Shown one piece after another: positions 17,916-27,699 of a DNA stretch of 64,000 nt (the first letter of the stretch is position 1; each line of letters opens with the position of its first letter). The notes beneath the pieces are model-generated. The model had not been told where the DNA came from. It did not search any database and was given only the letters and a program-made list of their open reading frames with translations. The stretch is from positions 1-64,000 of the forward strand of contig WJLW01000007.1 in assembly GCA_014728295.1 (NCBI GenBank), written 5' to 3'. The position numbers were made by a program, and so were the translations under genes. Source of the DNA: Chitinivibrionales bacterium. GTDB lineage: Bacteria > Fibrobacterota > Chitinivibrionia > Chitinivibrionales > WJKA01.

Positions 17916-18464
17916 CTACCCATCAAGAATAATATTCCAGTAGATATAGTCTTCCCACGATTCGTGCGGAATTTTGGAAACGGTGCGGCTGACAAGGTTT
18001 GCCGGAGCTGCTTTGTCCAGGCGCGGAGCAAATGGCTTGCGGATGAGTTTCATTCCGGCCCTCTCCGGTGTCTTGCCACCTTTTTTGGAATTGCAGCGCA
18101 TGCAACTGACCACCACGTTTGCCCATTCACTGCGACCGCCCATGCACTTGGGCACCACGTGGTCGAAGGTGAAATTGGCGAGCGTGACTTGTTTGTTGCA
18201 ATAGCAGCACTCGCCTTTGTCGCGCAGAAAAACGTTTTTGCGGCTGAAAGGCAGCACGCGCACAAATTTGCGTGGCATGTAATGGGTCTGAATGCACTGA
18301 ACTACCGCCGGCGCCTTCATCTCCATGCTTGGCGAATGAATAAGCCCATTCTCGTATTCGGAGAGAATAATGGCTTTCTCCGCAAAGTAAAGCGAGATCG
18401 CTCTCTGCCAGGAAACAATCGAAACCGGTATGCCGGCGGCGTTTAAAACTAATGACTCGAGCAT
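17916..18464 (-). CDS. HNH endonuclease family protein
   Basis: A 182-residue protein with a C-terminal HNH fold at about residues 80-135: CCYCNKQVTLANFTFDHVVP, then GGRSEWANVVVSCMRCN. The metal-binding CxxC pairs, the DHVxP histidine and the central Asn are all present. Such small stand-alone HNH proteins are widespread in bacteria and are usually annotated only as endonucleases; a housekeeping or defence role is unproven. The N-terminal 75 residues (VLNAAGIPVSIVSWQRAISL) match the common arrangement in this family. ATG 18464 has GAAAGGAT upstream. No modification or restriction partner is adjacent. Confidence 0.85.
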   Translation of the reverse strand: MLESLVLNAAGIPVSIVSWQRAISLYFAEKAIILSEYENGLIHSPSMEMKAPAVVQCIQTHYMPRKFVRVLPFSRKNVFLRDKGECCYCNKQVTLANFTFDHVVPKCMGGRSEWANVVVSCMRCNSKKGGKTPERAGMKLIRKPFAPRLDKAAPANLVSRTVSKIPHESWEDYIYWNIILDG

Positions 18465-18610
18465 GAAAATCCTTTCTCGCATGCAAAGCGTCAGGCTGGA
18501 TGTATTCAAGCTCTCACGTAACCGTGCGCTTTCAGGCTGCTCTCAACCTGAAAACGCTCTTTTCTGCACCTGGGATATCTCTAAAACTAAATTACCGCAA
18601 TCGGCAAGGT

Positions 18611-18641
18611 AAAGAAAAAGCAATTCTGCAGGGGTATTGCT
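18611..18641 (-). terminator. Rho-independent terminator-like hairpin after trpF
   Basis: On the minus strand AGCAAT, an 11-base loop and ATTGCT are followed directly by TTTTCTTT, a short stem but in the right place, 13 bases after the trpF stop. The remaining bases up to the HNH gene hold another hairpin (TTTCAGG/CCTGAAA, 18530-18553) with no T-run in this direction. Confidence 0.45.
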
Positions 18642-18653
18642 GTTGGCAAAGCG

Positions 18654-19283
18654 TTAGGGAAGGGGACGCCAGTCCTTGACAATGTTGATTGCATCGCGCA
18701 TTTTGCGGGGATTTTTTATGCCCGGCTTGAGCTCCACTCCGCTGTTGACATCCACCCCGTACGGCAGTACGCTGTCGAGCGCATCCTTCAGGTTGATCGG
18801 CCCGAGCCCGCCGGCCAGAATAATACGCCCGAATTTGCGCATTGCCTTTTCGGCAATTGTCCAGTCGAATGTTTTGCCGGTACCGCCGCGTCGCTGTTCG
18901 TCCCAAGTGTCAAGCAGAAACCCGGACGTATCATACCCGTTAAGCAGGGAAATATCAGTCTGAGCATCGATAGAGAAGGCTTTAATGACCGGGTAGGGTA
19001 CCTGTTCACAATAGTGGGGCGATTCGTTACCGTGCAATTGAATCGTATCCAGGCCGGCAGCACGTGCAACGGCGACGATGTGCTCGACGGTTTCATTGAC
19101 AAAAACCCCGACCTTTGAGATGAAAGGAGGTAGTTGACGGATGATTTCGTGCGCTGCAGCAGGGGCGAGCGCGCGCGGGCTCCTGTGATAAAATATGAAG
19201 CCTACGGCATCGGTACCCAGATTGGCGGCAATTCGAGCGTCATCATAGCGTGTGATTCCGCATATTTTAATCTTAACCCGCAC
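18654..19283 (-). CDS. trpF: Phosphoribosylanthranilate isomerase
   Basis: A 209-residue (beta/alpha)8 enzyme converting phosphoribosylanthranilate to the carboxyphenylamino-deoxyribulose phosphate, third step of the tryptophan branch. Diagnostic segments are KICGIT (catalytic Cys), GTDAVGFIFYHRSPR, DTIQLHGNE and LAGGLGPINL, with the catalytic Asp in FLLDTWD and the phosphate-binding VDVNSGVELKPG. Start is GTG 19283, inside the last codons of trpC (11-base overlap). It is the last gene of the trpG-trpC-trpF run. The neighbouring trpD, trpA and trpB are not in this window. Confidence 0.96.
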   Translation of the reverse strand: MRVKIKICGITRYDDARIAANLGTDAVGFIFYHRSPRALAPAAAHEIIRQLPPFISKVGVFVNETVEHIVAVARAAGLDTIQLHGNESPHYCEQVPYPVIKAFSIDAQTDISLLNGYDTSGFLLDTWDEQRRGGTGKTFDWTIAEKAMRKFGRIILAGGLGPINLKDALDSVLPYGVDVNSGVELKPGIKNPRKMRDAINIVKDWRPLP

Positions 19284-20043
19284 GAGTCAACTCCTTGATG
19301 AGCTCGGCAGGGCAGTTGTGTCGCATGAGAGATTCTCCCACGAGTATGGCATGCGCCCCTGCCTCATGAACACTTTGCGCATCGGTGCGGGTGAAAATAC
19401 CGCTTTCCGAAACCAGCGTTACCATTGGCGGCGCCAGCCTGGCTATTCGCCGGGTTGTTTCCAGATCGGTAACAAAGGTCGTCAGGTCACGGTTGTTGAT
19501 TCCCAGCAGCTCCGGCTCAACCCGCATGGCGCGTTCAAGCTCGTCTTCATTGTGAATCTCAACCAGCGCCTCCATTTCCAGCTCCCGGCAGGCACTGCGC
19601 AACTCCTCGAGCTGGGCCTGAGACAGCGCGGCCACGATGAGCAGCATCGCGTCGGCGTTCAGGGATGCCGATTGCTCAACCTGTACCGGGTCGATAATAA
19701 AATCCTTGCGCAGCACCGGCAGGTCGCATTGTTCCCGTATATCAATAAGGTACTGTGTCGATCCCTGGAAAAACTGCTCGTCCGTCAGCACGGACAGCGC
19801 ATCCGCACCGCCTTTCCGGTACTGCAGGGCAATGGCGATATGGTCGAAATCCGCACGAATCACCCCTTGCGACGGCGAGGCTTTTTTGACTTCTGCGATG
19901 ATGGCGAGGCGTTCTGGTTTGTTAAGCGCGTCGGCGAAGGGCCTGCGGGGAGCGGTTCGCTTGCCCGATGATCCATGTTGGCGCCGCAGTCGCTTGACCT
20001 CTGATCGTTTTTCGCTGAGTATAGTATCTAGAATATGAGGCAT
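19273..20043 (-). CDS. trpC: Indole-3-glycerol-phosphate synthase
   Basis: A 256-residue TIM-barrel enzyme closing the indole ring from the trpF product. Recognised by LAIIAEVKKASPSQGVIRADFD (given here in part), SVLTDEQFFQGS, LPVLRKDFIIDP, EALVEIHNEDE, GINNRDLTTF and VSESGIFT with GAHAILVGESLM. The catalytic lysines and glutamates lie in these segments and look intact. Length is normal. ATG 20043 is two bases after the trpG stop, so the genes are tightly coupled. It overlaps trpF by 11 bases. Confidence 0.97.
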   Translation of the reverse strand: MPHILDTILSEKRSEVKRLRRQHGSSGKRTAPRRPFADALNKPERLAIIAEVKKASPSQGVIRADFDHIAIALQYRKGGADALSVLTDEQFFQGSTQYLIDIREQCDLPVLRKDFIIDPVQVEQSASLNADAMLLIVAALSQAQLEELRSACRELEMEALVEIHNEDELERAMRVEPELLGINNRDLTTFVTDLETTRRIARLAPPMVTLVSESGIFTRTDAQSVHEAGAHAILVGESLMRHNCPAELIKELTRAG

Positions 20044-20045
20044 TT

Positions 20046-20615
20046 TCAGGGAAGCTGTTCGATATAATTGCGCAAAAGCTGTTTGCCGACTTCGGTCAGT
20101 ATCGATTCGGGATGAAACTGGATGCCTTCGATTGGATACTGCTTATGGCGCAAGCCCATGATAATTCCATCGGGTGTTTCTGCGGTTATGCTCAGGCAAT
20201 CCGGCAGCGACTCGCGCTCGATGATCAGACTGTGATACCTGGTGGCAATGAAAGGATTCGGCAATCCGGCATACATGCCCTCGCCGCAGTGCTTTATTTG
20301 CGAAACTTTGCCGTGCATCAGGTATGGCGCGCATATAAACTTCCCGCCGAAGGCATAGCCGATCGATTGATGACCCAGACACACGCCAAGTGTCGGAATG
20401 ATCGGGCCTGCTTTTCCGGCGACCTCCACCGAAATCCCTGCTTGAAGCGGGGTGCATGGGCCGGGGGAGATAACGATTGCACGCGGCTTTTTTGCCAAGA
20501 TTTCGGCTGGCGTTATCTGATCATTGCGGAAAATCTCTAAATCGGCATAAATCTCGCCAATGTATTGCACCAGATTGAAAGTGAAAGAATCGTAATTGTC
20601 GATAACCAGGATCAT
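20046..20615 (-). CDS. trpG: Anthranilate synthase component II (glutamine amidotransferase)
   Basis: A 189-residue class I glutamine amidotransferase supplying ammonia to TrpE. The nucleophile is in GVCLGHQ, the catalytic His-Glu in QFHPESI, and the N-terminus ILVIDNYDSFTFNLVQYIGE is typical. ATG 20615 with GAAGG nine bases upstream is preferred to an in-frame TTG at 20630. In many bacteria this subunit is shared with para-aminobenzoate synthase (pabA); the linkage to trpC and trpF supports trpG. It should lie just downstream of trpE, but a protein-kinase gene on the other strand intervenes. Confidence 0.95.
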   Translation of the reverse strand: MILVIDNYDSFTFNLVQYIGEIYADLEIFRNDQITPAEILAKKPRAIVISPGPCTPLQAGISVEVAGKAGPIIPTLGVCLGHQSIGYAFGGKFICAPYLMHGKVSQIKHCGEGMYAGLPNPFIATRYHSLIIERESLPDCLSITAETPDGIIMGLRHKQYPIEGIQFHPESILTEVGKQLLRNYIEQLP

Positions 20616-20818
20616 TGCGCATGCCTTCAAAACGATTTCTTGCCAACCCGATCATTTTGTGCATACAAAATAATGATTGGAACCAAGCTTTGCATGAGTC
20701 ATTGGCAAACAACAGCATCGACGCTCAAGGAGATGGCGCCGAATATCCGGCTTGATGAGCAGCTTCTGGTCGATGTAATTTCATGTAGAGCCAATGCCGG
20801 TACAGAAAGCCGAAAACT

Positions 20819-22612
20819 ATGTCCGAATCAGCCACGCTTTTCCGACTCCCCAATAAAAACGACCGGCTGGGAAAATTGCGTATCGTCGATACTATCGCCG
20901 TGGGCGGTATGGCAATCGTTTACAAAGTGTATCACGAGGAGCTTGAAGTCATACGCGCGATCAAGCTCATAAAGCCGGGTTGCAGCGAAGAAAGTGAAGA
21001 CCGGATGCAGACAGAAGCGCGCATCTCCGCCCATCTGCACCACCCCGGCATTGTGCACCTCTATAACGTCGCTTTGTGGGAAAACGAAATTCCGTATATA
21101 GAAATGGAGTACGTCGACGGCGCGTCACTGCGCCAGCATTTGCTTGATAAAGGAAAAATGTCATTTACCATCGCCGCATCGATAATCAGTGTATTGTGTA
21201 AAGCACTCGAGTATGTCCAGAATCAGCGAATTACTTTGTATGGCAAGGAATATCTTGGTCTGGTGCATCGCGACATAAAACCGGCCAATATCCTGATATC
21301 CAAGCAGGGTGAGATCAAACTGGCCGACTTCGGACTGGCGCTGCCCGGCAGCGAGAGTCTGCATACGACCGGTTCGACGGTGATGGGTACGGCGCCCTAT
21401 CTGGCCCCCGAGCAGATCAATGCCCAGAAAGTTGATCCGCGCACCGACATCTACGCGCTTGGAACCGTCTTCTTCGAGATGGTCACCGGCGAAAAGGCCT
21501 TTCCGCAAAAACATATGACCGAGCTGATCCAGGCCAAGCTTAAAGGCAAGCTGAAAAATCTCTATGATCAGCGCTACAATCTACCGCCGACGATCGTGGA
21601 TATAATTATGCGCTGCATTGCTGTTGAAAAAGCAAAGCGATTTGCCAATGCCGGGGCGCTGGGTGATGCCCTCGATGCCGAGTTGAAAAAGTATACCGAG
21701 CATCTGCCGGCCACTATCATTGGTAACTACGTTGAATTCGGTGAGAAACCCCCAATTCATTTTTCCTTGAAGGGATGGGGCAAGGATTCGAATTTCAATG
21801 TGCTTGCGCTGAGCGTGGGGGCGTTTGTGGTTATCGCAGTGGCTATGACATTGATGTTATGGAAATTTAACTCCCAATCCGACCGGGATGTTGCAAAGAT
21901 GCCGGGCAAGCCGCCTGCCCATGAAGAAGCTGCGATACCAACTACCCCCAAGAAGGCAGAGCTCTCCGCGCACTCTGGCGGAAAAACGCAGGGCCCGAGT
22001 GCTACGATGGCCCCCGAGCAAACTACACGCCGGCCAACGGCGCCGGTGAACAAATCAACGGCGAAAAAGCCCGGCGCCCGATCAATGACCAAGCATCGGC
22101 CCGCACCTGCAAAAGTCAATCATCTCAAGGCGGGCGCAACGGCGCTGGCCAATGGTTCCACCTCTGCCGCGCTGCAGCATTTCAAGACGGTGCTCAATGA
22201 GTCCGGTGATGCTGCGATGCGGCACCGTGCCCGCATCTACCTGCTTGAAACCTACCTCACCCGCCGGGAGTATCGCAAAGCACGTGATTTTGGGACTGCC
22301 AATCCGGTAAAAGACGGTCAATACTATATTCTCATGGGTAAAGTGCATCTGGCAATGAAGCACTATACTTCGGCACGCGGCATGTTTGAGAAGGCGCAAT
22401 CGACGCCAAGTAGTGTCAATGCAAATGTGTCCCCGGATGCCCGGCATTTATATGCCCAAACCTGTGAAGCCGAATATCTCAGAAAGCCCAATCTCGAAAA
22501 CCGGCGACAAGCGCGGGACGCGTGGGCAACCTTTGTGCAGCAAGTATGCGGGGAATCTTCCGGCGCTGAGCGTTGTGTGGCCGCCCGCAAGAAAGCTCAA
22601 TCGTATAATTGA
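20819..22612 (+). CDS. Transmembrane Ser/Thr protein kinase with C-terminal TPR-like region
   Basis: A 597-residue Hanks-type kinase. The kinase domain (about 20-290) has the glycine loop AVGGMAIVYK, the lysine in RAIKLIK, HRDIKPANIL, DFGLAL and APYLAPEQ, so it should be active. A single transmembrane helix follows (LALSVGAFVVIAVAMTLMLW, about 327-346), then a Pro/Ala/Lys/Thr-rich linker and, from about 440, helical repeats resembling TPRs (LKAGATALANGSTSAALQHF, YYILMGKVHLAMKHYTSARG). The repeats would be outside the membrane if the kinase is cytoplasmic. The gene lies antisense between trpG and trpE: its stop is six bases from that of trpE, leaving no room for a terminator. No phosphatase or FHA partner is nearby. 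Confidence 0.93.
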   Translation: MSESATLFRLPNKNDRLGKLRIVDTIAVGGMAIVYKVYHEELEVIRAIKLIKPGCSEESEDRMQTEARISAHLHHPGIVHLYNVALWENEIPYIEMEYVDGASLRQHLLDKGKMSFTIAASIISVLCKALEYVQNQRITLYGKEYLGLVHRDIKPANILISKQGEIKLADFGLALPGSESLHTTGSTVMGTAPYLAPEQINAQKVDPRTDIYALGTVFFEMVTGEKAFPQKHMTELIQAKLKGKLKNLYDQRYNLPPTIVDIIMRCIAVEKAKRFANAGALGDALDAELKKYTEHLPATIIGNYVEFGEKPPIHFSLKGWGKDSNFNVLALSVGAFVVIAVAMTLMLWKFNSQSDRDVAKMPGKPPAHEEAAIPTTPKKAELSAHSGGKTQGPSATMAPEQTTRRPTAPVNKSTAKKPGARSMTKHRPAPAKVNHLKAGATALANGSTSAALQHFKTVLNESGDAAMRHRARIYLLETYLTRREYRKARDFGTANPVKDGQYYILMGKVHLAMKHYTSARGMFEKAQSTPSSVNANVSPDARHLYAQTCEAEYLRKPNLENRRQARDAWATFVQQVCGESSGAERCVAARKKAQSYN

Positions 22613-22618
22613 TCGGGG

Positions 22619-24082
22619 CTACAGCGCACCTGCTTTTGCAATTGCCGCAAAAAGGGCATTCGCCTTATTCACGGTCTCCTTGAATTCCAGCTCCGGTTGT
22701 GAATCTGCCACGATCCCGGCGCCGGCCTGTATAAAGGCGGTTTTCTCTTTATAAACGAGGGTGCGGATGACGATGCATGAGTCAAGATTGCCGCTGAAAT
22801 CGATATAGCCCAGTGCACCGCCGTAGATGCTGCGGCGCAGCGGTTCAAGTTCGTCAATGATCTCCATTGCCCTGATTTTGGGGGCTCCGCTCAGTGTACC
22901 CGCCGGAAAGCAGGAAAACAGGGCATCCAGGGCGTCGCAATCGGGCTTGAGCTTTCCGCTGACATTGGTGACCAGATGCATGACATGCGAATACTTTTCG
23001 ATGTGCATCATCTCTTCGGGCTTGACCGAACCGAATTCACACACCCGGCCCAGATCGTTGCGTCCAAGGTCGACCAGCATAACGTGCTCGGCAATTTCTT
23101 TGGGGTCTGATTTAAGCTCCTCGGCCATCATCTCATCCTCATGCGCGCTGTGGCCGCGTCGGCGGGTGCCTGCTATCGGGCGGGTTTCGGCAATGCCGTC
23201 TTCCACGCGCACCAGCATTTCGGGGGAGGCCCCGAGGATCGACGCGTCGCCACAGTTGACGAAGTACATGTACGGCGACGGATTGACCGTGCGCAGAATG
23301 CGATAAAGATCGAACGGTTCGGCGTCGATATCGATGGCGAAACGCTGCGACAGGACGACCTGAAAGATATCGCCGGCCAGGATGTACTCCTTGCACCGCT
23401 CGACCGCCTGCTCGTACTGTGCTTTGTCGAAATTCGAAACCAGCTCACCCGGCTGTTTGATCGATACCCTCGTAGAGGCGAGGCGCACTGCCATACGATC
23501 GCCGAGTTGACCGAGACGATGTACGGCCGCTTTATACGCCTCGTCGAAGTCGCTGACTTCATCGGTAAAGATGTTGGTGATAAGCAACAGGCGATGCTCT
23601 TTGTTATCAAAAGCGATTATGTCGCGGTAGAAGCCGAGAAAAATTTCATCCATGGGCATATCAGCGGGATTGTTGTTGGGAATGCTTTCCCACATGCGAA
23701 TCGAATCGTAGGTGAAAAAACCGACTGCTCCACCGGCAAAACGCGGCAATCCTTCAACAATTGCCGGCTTGTACTGTGCCAGTGTGCTGCGCAGCCCGTC
23801 AATCGGCGAGCCCTTGCCGGTAGCGCTTTTTTCCCCTTCAAGACTCCATCTATCAGCGTTGGCCCGGAATATCATAAACGGATTGCCGCCGATAAAGGAG
23901 AAACGCGCAACGGTATCTCCGCCGGTAACGCTTTCGAGCAGAAAGCTGTACTTTTGATTCTTGAACAGCTTGAGCCAGACCGAAACCGGTGTTTCGGTGT
24001 CGGCCAGGATACTCGAATAAATCGGGACGACATTAGCGCTATCAGCTAATGTGCGGGCTTGATCCAGGGGTGGGTGAACCAT
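22619..24082 (-). CDS. trpE: Anthranilate synthase component I
   Basis: A 487-residue chorismate-utilising enzyme making anthranilate with TrpG. The N-terminal tryptophan-binding motif KYSFLLESVTGG indicates feedback inhibition. The catalytic C-terminal half shows FQVVLSQRF, NPSPYMYFVN, ETRPIAGTRRRG, EHVMLVDLGRNDLGRV, FPAGTLSGAPKIRAMEIID and YGGALGYIDFSG. It begins 34 bases after the valS stop, so it may be read from the valS transcript; there is no room for a leader-peptide attenuator. The usual trpEG order is interrupted by the opposite-strand kinase gene. Confidence 0.97.
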   Translation of the reverse strand: MVHPPLDQARTLADSANVVPIYSSILADTETPVSVWLKLFKNQKYSFLLESVTGGDTVARFSFIGGNPFMIFRANADRWSLEGEKSATGKGSPIDGLRSTLAQYKPAIVEGLPRFAGGAVGFFTYDSIRMWESIPNNNPADMPMDEIFLGFYRDIIAFDNKEHRLLLITNIFTDEVSDFDEAYKAAVHRLGQLGDRMAVRLASTRVSIKQPGELVSNFDKAQYEQAVERCKEYILAGDIFQVVLSQRFAIDIDAEPFDLYRILRTVNPSPYMYFVNCGDASILGASPEMLVRVEDGIAETRPIAGTRRRGHSAHEDEMMAEELKSDPKEIAEHVMLVDLGRNDLGRVCEFGSVKPEEMMHIEKYSHVMHLVTNVSGKLKPDCDALDALFSCFPAGTLSGAPKIRAMEIIDELEPLRRSIYGGALGYIDFSGNLDSCIVIRTLVYKEKTAFIQAGAGIVADSQPELEFKETVNKANALFAAIAKAGAL

Positions 24083-24116
24083 TCTGTGCTCGATTCGCTC
24101 AAATTAGCATTACGTT

Positions 24117-26779
24117 TCAGCCCTGCAGCGCAGCAAGACTTTTCTCAAGCTTTTCAAGATTTTCAGCCAGCCCGTTGTGCTTTTGCCGGGCTTTCTCGAC
24201 AACATCGGCAGGGGCTTTCTGCTCAAAATTGGGATTGTTGAGTTTCTTTTCGGAGCTTGCAACCAGCTTGCGCATGCGGGCAACCTCTTTGCTCAGGCGA
24301 TTGGTTTCGGCATCACGGTCAATTAATCCCTGCAGTTGGAGGTAAATGGTGTTGCCTTTGACAATGCCCTGACCGGCAAATGAGGGTTTCGACGCATTCG
24401 GATCGACGGTCGTGGCCGACAGGCGGGCAAATATATTGATGAGCCCGGTTTGTGATGCCAGCCATTGCTGCTCTTCCTGGCCGCGTGGGACGATGAGAGC
24501 CGTTCCCTTTTTTTCGGGTGGAACATTATTTTCGGCACGGATCGTGCGCAGGCTGGTGATCACTTCCTGCAACAGGCCGAAGCGCCGGTCGATCTCTTCA
24601 TCGATCAGTTCCGTGTCCGGTTGCGGATATCGGGCGCGCATGATGTACTCATTGTCAATTACTGCCGGATACGCAACCTTGGCGCGTAGATGGCTCCAGA
24701 TCTCTTCCGTGATATAGGGCATGATGGGGTGAAGCAGCTTGAGAATATACGCCAGCACGTATGAGCACATGTTTAATGCGTCAAGCCTGCGTTGTTCATC
24801 TTCGGTTTGATACATGTCGGTTTTTTTCATCTCGATGAACCAGTCACAGAATTCATGCCAGGTGAAATCGTACAGAACGTGGCAGGCTTCATTGAGCCGA
24901 TAGGCGGCAAAGGCCTGCTCAACTTTGTCAATGGTCCGGTTCAGGCGGCTGAGAATCCAGCGGTCTTCGGGTTTGCGTCGTGCTGCATCGGGCAGTTTTT
25001 CAAAAGCGACAGCATCGGTGATGTTGCTCAGCAGAAAACGAGAAGCATTCCAGAACTTGTTCCCGAAATTGCGCCCTATGTCGAAGGTGTCTTTGCCGAG
25101 AAAGACATCCGAACCTTGCGCGGTAATCATAATGATCGAAAAACGCAGCGCATCGGCGCCGCTGACATTGATGATTTCAAGCGGATCAATCGAATTGCCC
25201 AGCGATTTGCTCATCTTGCGGCCGGTCTTATCCCGCACCGTGCCGTGCAGCACGACATCGGTAAACGGCAGCCTGCCGGTAAAATGAAGCCCTGCCATAA
25301 GCATGCGCGCAACCCAGAAAAAAAGAATTTCAGGCGCCGTGACCAGGGCATCTGTTGGATAGAATTTGTCAAAGGTCTTCCCCGTATCCGGCCAGTCCAT
25401 CGTTGAGAAGGGCCAGAGCCAGGATGAAAACCAGGTGTCAAGCACATCGGCGTCCCGGCGCAGTTTTGATGAACCGCACTGTGCGCAGGTCGCAGGGTCA
25501 ATCTCCGCAACGGTGATTTCGTTGCATGCATCGCAGTACCAGACGGGAATGCGATGCCCCCACCAGATCTGCCGCGAGATGCACCAGTCGCGAATATTTT
25601 CCATCCACTCAATGTAGGTTTTGCGCCAGCGGTCGGGGTGGAATGTGATTTCATTGTCCAGCGCTGCCTGCAGTGCCTTGCGGGCCAGTGGCTTCATTTT
25701 TACAAACCATTGATCGGAATAGTAGGGCTCGACGACCGTGTCGCACCGGTAGCAGTGACCGACGGCATGTTGGTGTTCCTCGGTTTTTTCGAGCAAGCCG
25801 GCTTTTTGCATGTCTTCCACCACCATGGTGCGCGCAACAAAGCGGTCGGTACCGATATATTTTTGCGGTATCGGTCCGCACATGGTCGCTGATTCATCCA
25901 TGACAACAATCGGGGTCATCTCGTGACGTTGACCCATGAGAAAGTCGTTCGGATCGTGTGCCGGAGTGACTTTGACCGCGCCGGTACCAAACTCCCTGCT
26001 GACAAATTCATCGGCAACTACCGGTATCTCGCGTTCGGCGATGGGCAGGATCAGCGATGTGCCGATGAGGTGAGCATAGCGTTCATCTTTAGGATTGACC
26101 GCAACGGCCGTATCGCCCAGCATCGTTTCCGGACGCGTTGTCGCAACGCTCAAAGCCCCGCCGCCATCTTTCAGGGGATACTTGAAATAGTAAAGCTTGC
26201 CGGCAGCATCCTGGTGCTCGGCCTCTTCGTCGGACAGTGCTGTGCGGCACCGCGGGCACCAGTTGATGATATATTTGCCGCGATAGATGAGGCCTTCGTT
26301 GTAGAGCGCAACAAATACTTTACGTACCGCTTTGGACAGTCCCGCATCCATCGTAAACCGCTCTCGATCCCAGTCGAGGGACGATCCAAGCTTTTTTAAT
26401 TGACCGGTAATAGTTCCATGATACTGCTGCTTCCATTCCCAGACCCGCTTGATAAACTCTTCGCGGCCCAGTTTGTGGCGACTCGTGCCTTCTTTTGCAA
26501 GCTGCTTTTCGACGACATTCTGCGTTGCAATGCCGGCGTGGTCGGTCCCGGGCATCCAGAGCGCTTCGCAGCCGCTCATGCGCTTCCAGCGTATCAGCAA
26601 ATCCTGGATGGTATTGTTGAGCGCGTGCCCCATGTGCAAAATGCCGGTGACGTTGGGGGGGGGATTACGATGCTGTAGCCCGGTTTCCCAGAGTGCTCGT
26701 CAGCGGCAAAAAGCTTCTTCTCGGTCCAGGTCCGGTACCATGTATCTTCAGCCAGCTCGGGATTGTAGGTCTTTTCCAT
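24117..26779 (-). CDS. valS: Valyl-tRNA synthetase, reading frame broken by a one-base deletion
   Basis: Class I synthetase charging tRNA-Val, about 887 residues once repaired. The first 42 codons from ATG 26779 (ribosome site GGAGA) read [14 protein letters not shown] and on to SIVIPPP; the rest, in the next frame, begins with HMGHALNN, the HIGH motif. The junction is a run of nine G on the plus strand (26655-26663). Family members read IPPPNVTGxLHMGH here, which needs ten; one more base restores it exactly. The remainder is intact: [15 protein letters not shown], the editing domain ([15 protein letters not shown]), the anticodon domain and a C-terminal coiled coil. As valS is essential, a homopolymer sequencing or assembly error is the best explanation. 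Confidence 0.93.
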
Positions 26780-26891
26780 GCAAATCTCCAGAAAGTTAAT
26801 TACCTGCCGGCGCATTGCGCACTGCGTCGGTTGTGAGCAAAGCACATAATATAGTTTTATGGCTGTTGGTGAAAAATGTGGCGGAAGCCGA

Positions 26892-27677
26892 CTATTTCTC
26901 CCGGGCCTGTTCGGCCACTTCGGCAACATCTTCGGCGGGAAGGATAACGGGGATTTCCTTGATCTCGCCGTTTGCGGTATTCACCACGCGCATGAGAACG
27001 ATGCCGGCTATGTCGCCCTTGAGCGTGAACGCGGGGCGTCCCAGGCCGTTCATGATGACGGTTTGATCGGGAACATAAAACGTACGGGGCTTGGGGATGA
27101 CTGACTGAATGGTATGCAGCGATACCGACGCTACGCGTCCGGCGGCCTTGCCCAGCCTCCCCAGAATTACGACTTTGTCCAGGTGCGTGAGCGCTGCACC
27201 CGTCGCGCAATCGATATGTGACAGCTTCTGTTTCACGGGCTTGCGCGGCTTGATGAAAAGCATGTCGAGATCCTTGTCCCTGAGAATCAACGTTGCATCG
27301 ATACGTTCGCCCGATTCGAGATGCATGATCAGATCGGAAATTTCGCTTTCCCAGTTGAACTCGGGATCGTCCTCTCCGCCGTATGATTGGTTGAAGCCGT
27401 CCCAGGGATTGCTCTCGAATAGCGACATGACCGCCAGTCCTTCGGGATTGATGATCACGGCGGTGGCTTCCATTCGTTGCTCGCCCTTGTCCATCTCCCG
27501 GCCTTCCACGATCATGCGCTGGCGGGTGACGATGCGGACGGTAATTACCGCGCGTTTGTGTTGCTTAAATATTTTGCGTGCAGCGCGCTCCTCTTTACCG
27601 GCATTGACCCCGCCGGGAAGCAAAAAGGAGAGTGCTGCCGCATTGATGATAATCAATTTTATTGCTGTTGTTTTCAC
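26892..27677 (-). CDS. Secreted HtrA-like protein lacking the catalytic triad
   Basis: A 261-residue exported protein (signal peptide to about residue 26, GTG start at 27677 after CAGGAG). It follows the trypsin-like plan of the neighbouring HtrA: ATAVIINPEGLAVMSLFESN corresponds to the strand that carries TNHHV in HtrA, but the catalytic His is missing; DKDLDMLFIK keeps the Asp position; the GNSGGP loop is replaced by NGLGRPAF. There is no PDZ domain. I infer a pseudo-protease that could bind unfolded proteins or regulate its active neighbour. Its stop-proximal end lies 112 bases from valS and it starts 22 bases after the HtrA gene, so the two are surely co-transcribed. Confidence 0.72.
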   Translation of the reverse strand: MKTTAIKLIIINAAALSFLLPGGVNAGKEERAARKIFKQHKRAVITVRIVTRQRMIVEGREMDKGEQRMEATAVIINPEGLAVMSLFESNPWDGFNQSYGGEDDPEFNWESEISDLIMHLESGERIDATLILRDKDLDMLFIKPRKPVKQKLSHIDCATGAALTHLDKVVILGRLGKAAGRVASVSLHTIQSVIPKPRTFYVPDQTVIMNGLGRPAFTLKGDIAGIVLMRVVNTANGEIKEIPVILPAEDVAEVAEQAREK

Positions 27678-27699
27678 ATTAACTCCTGTGCGTAGGACA

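Noticed and set aside
18530..18553. Hairpin TTTCAGG/CCTGAAA between the HNH gene and trpF as a terminator
   Set aside because: It is followed by T-rich sequence only on the plus strand, where no gene ends nearby.
23141..24049. 302-codon plus-strand frame over trpE
   Set aside because: Antisense shadow of a confidently identified trpE.
26655..26663. Programmed frameshifting in valS at the G9 run
   Set aside because: No precedent in this family and no stimulatory element seen; sequencing or assembly error is simpler.
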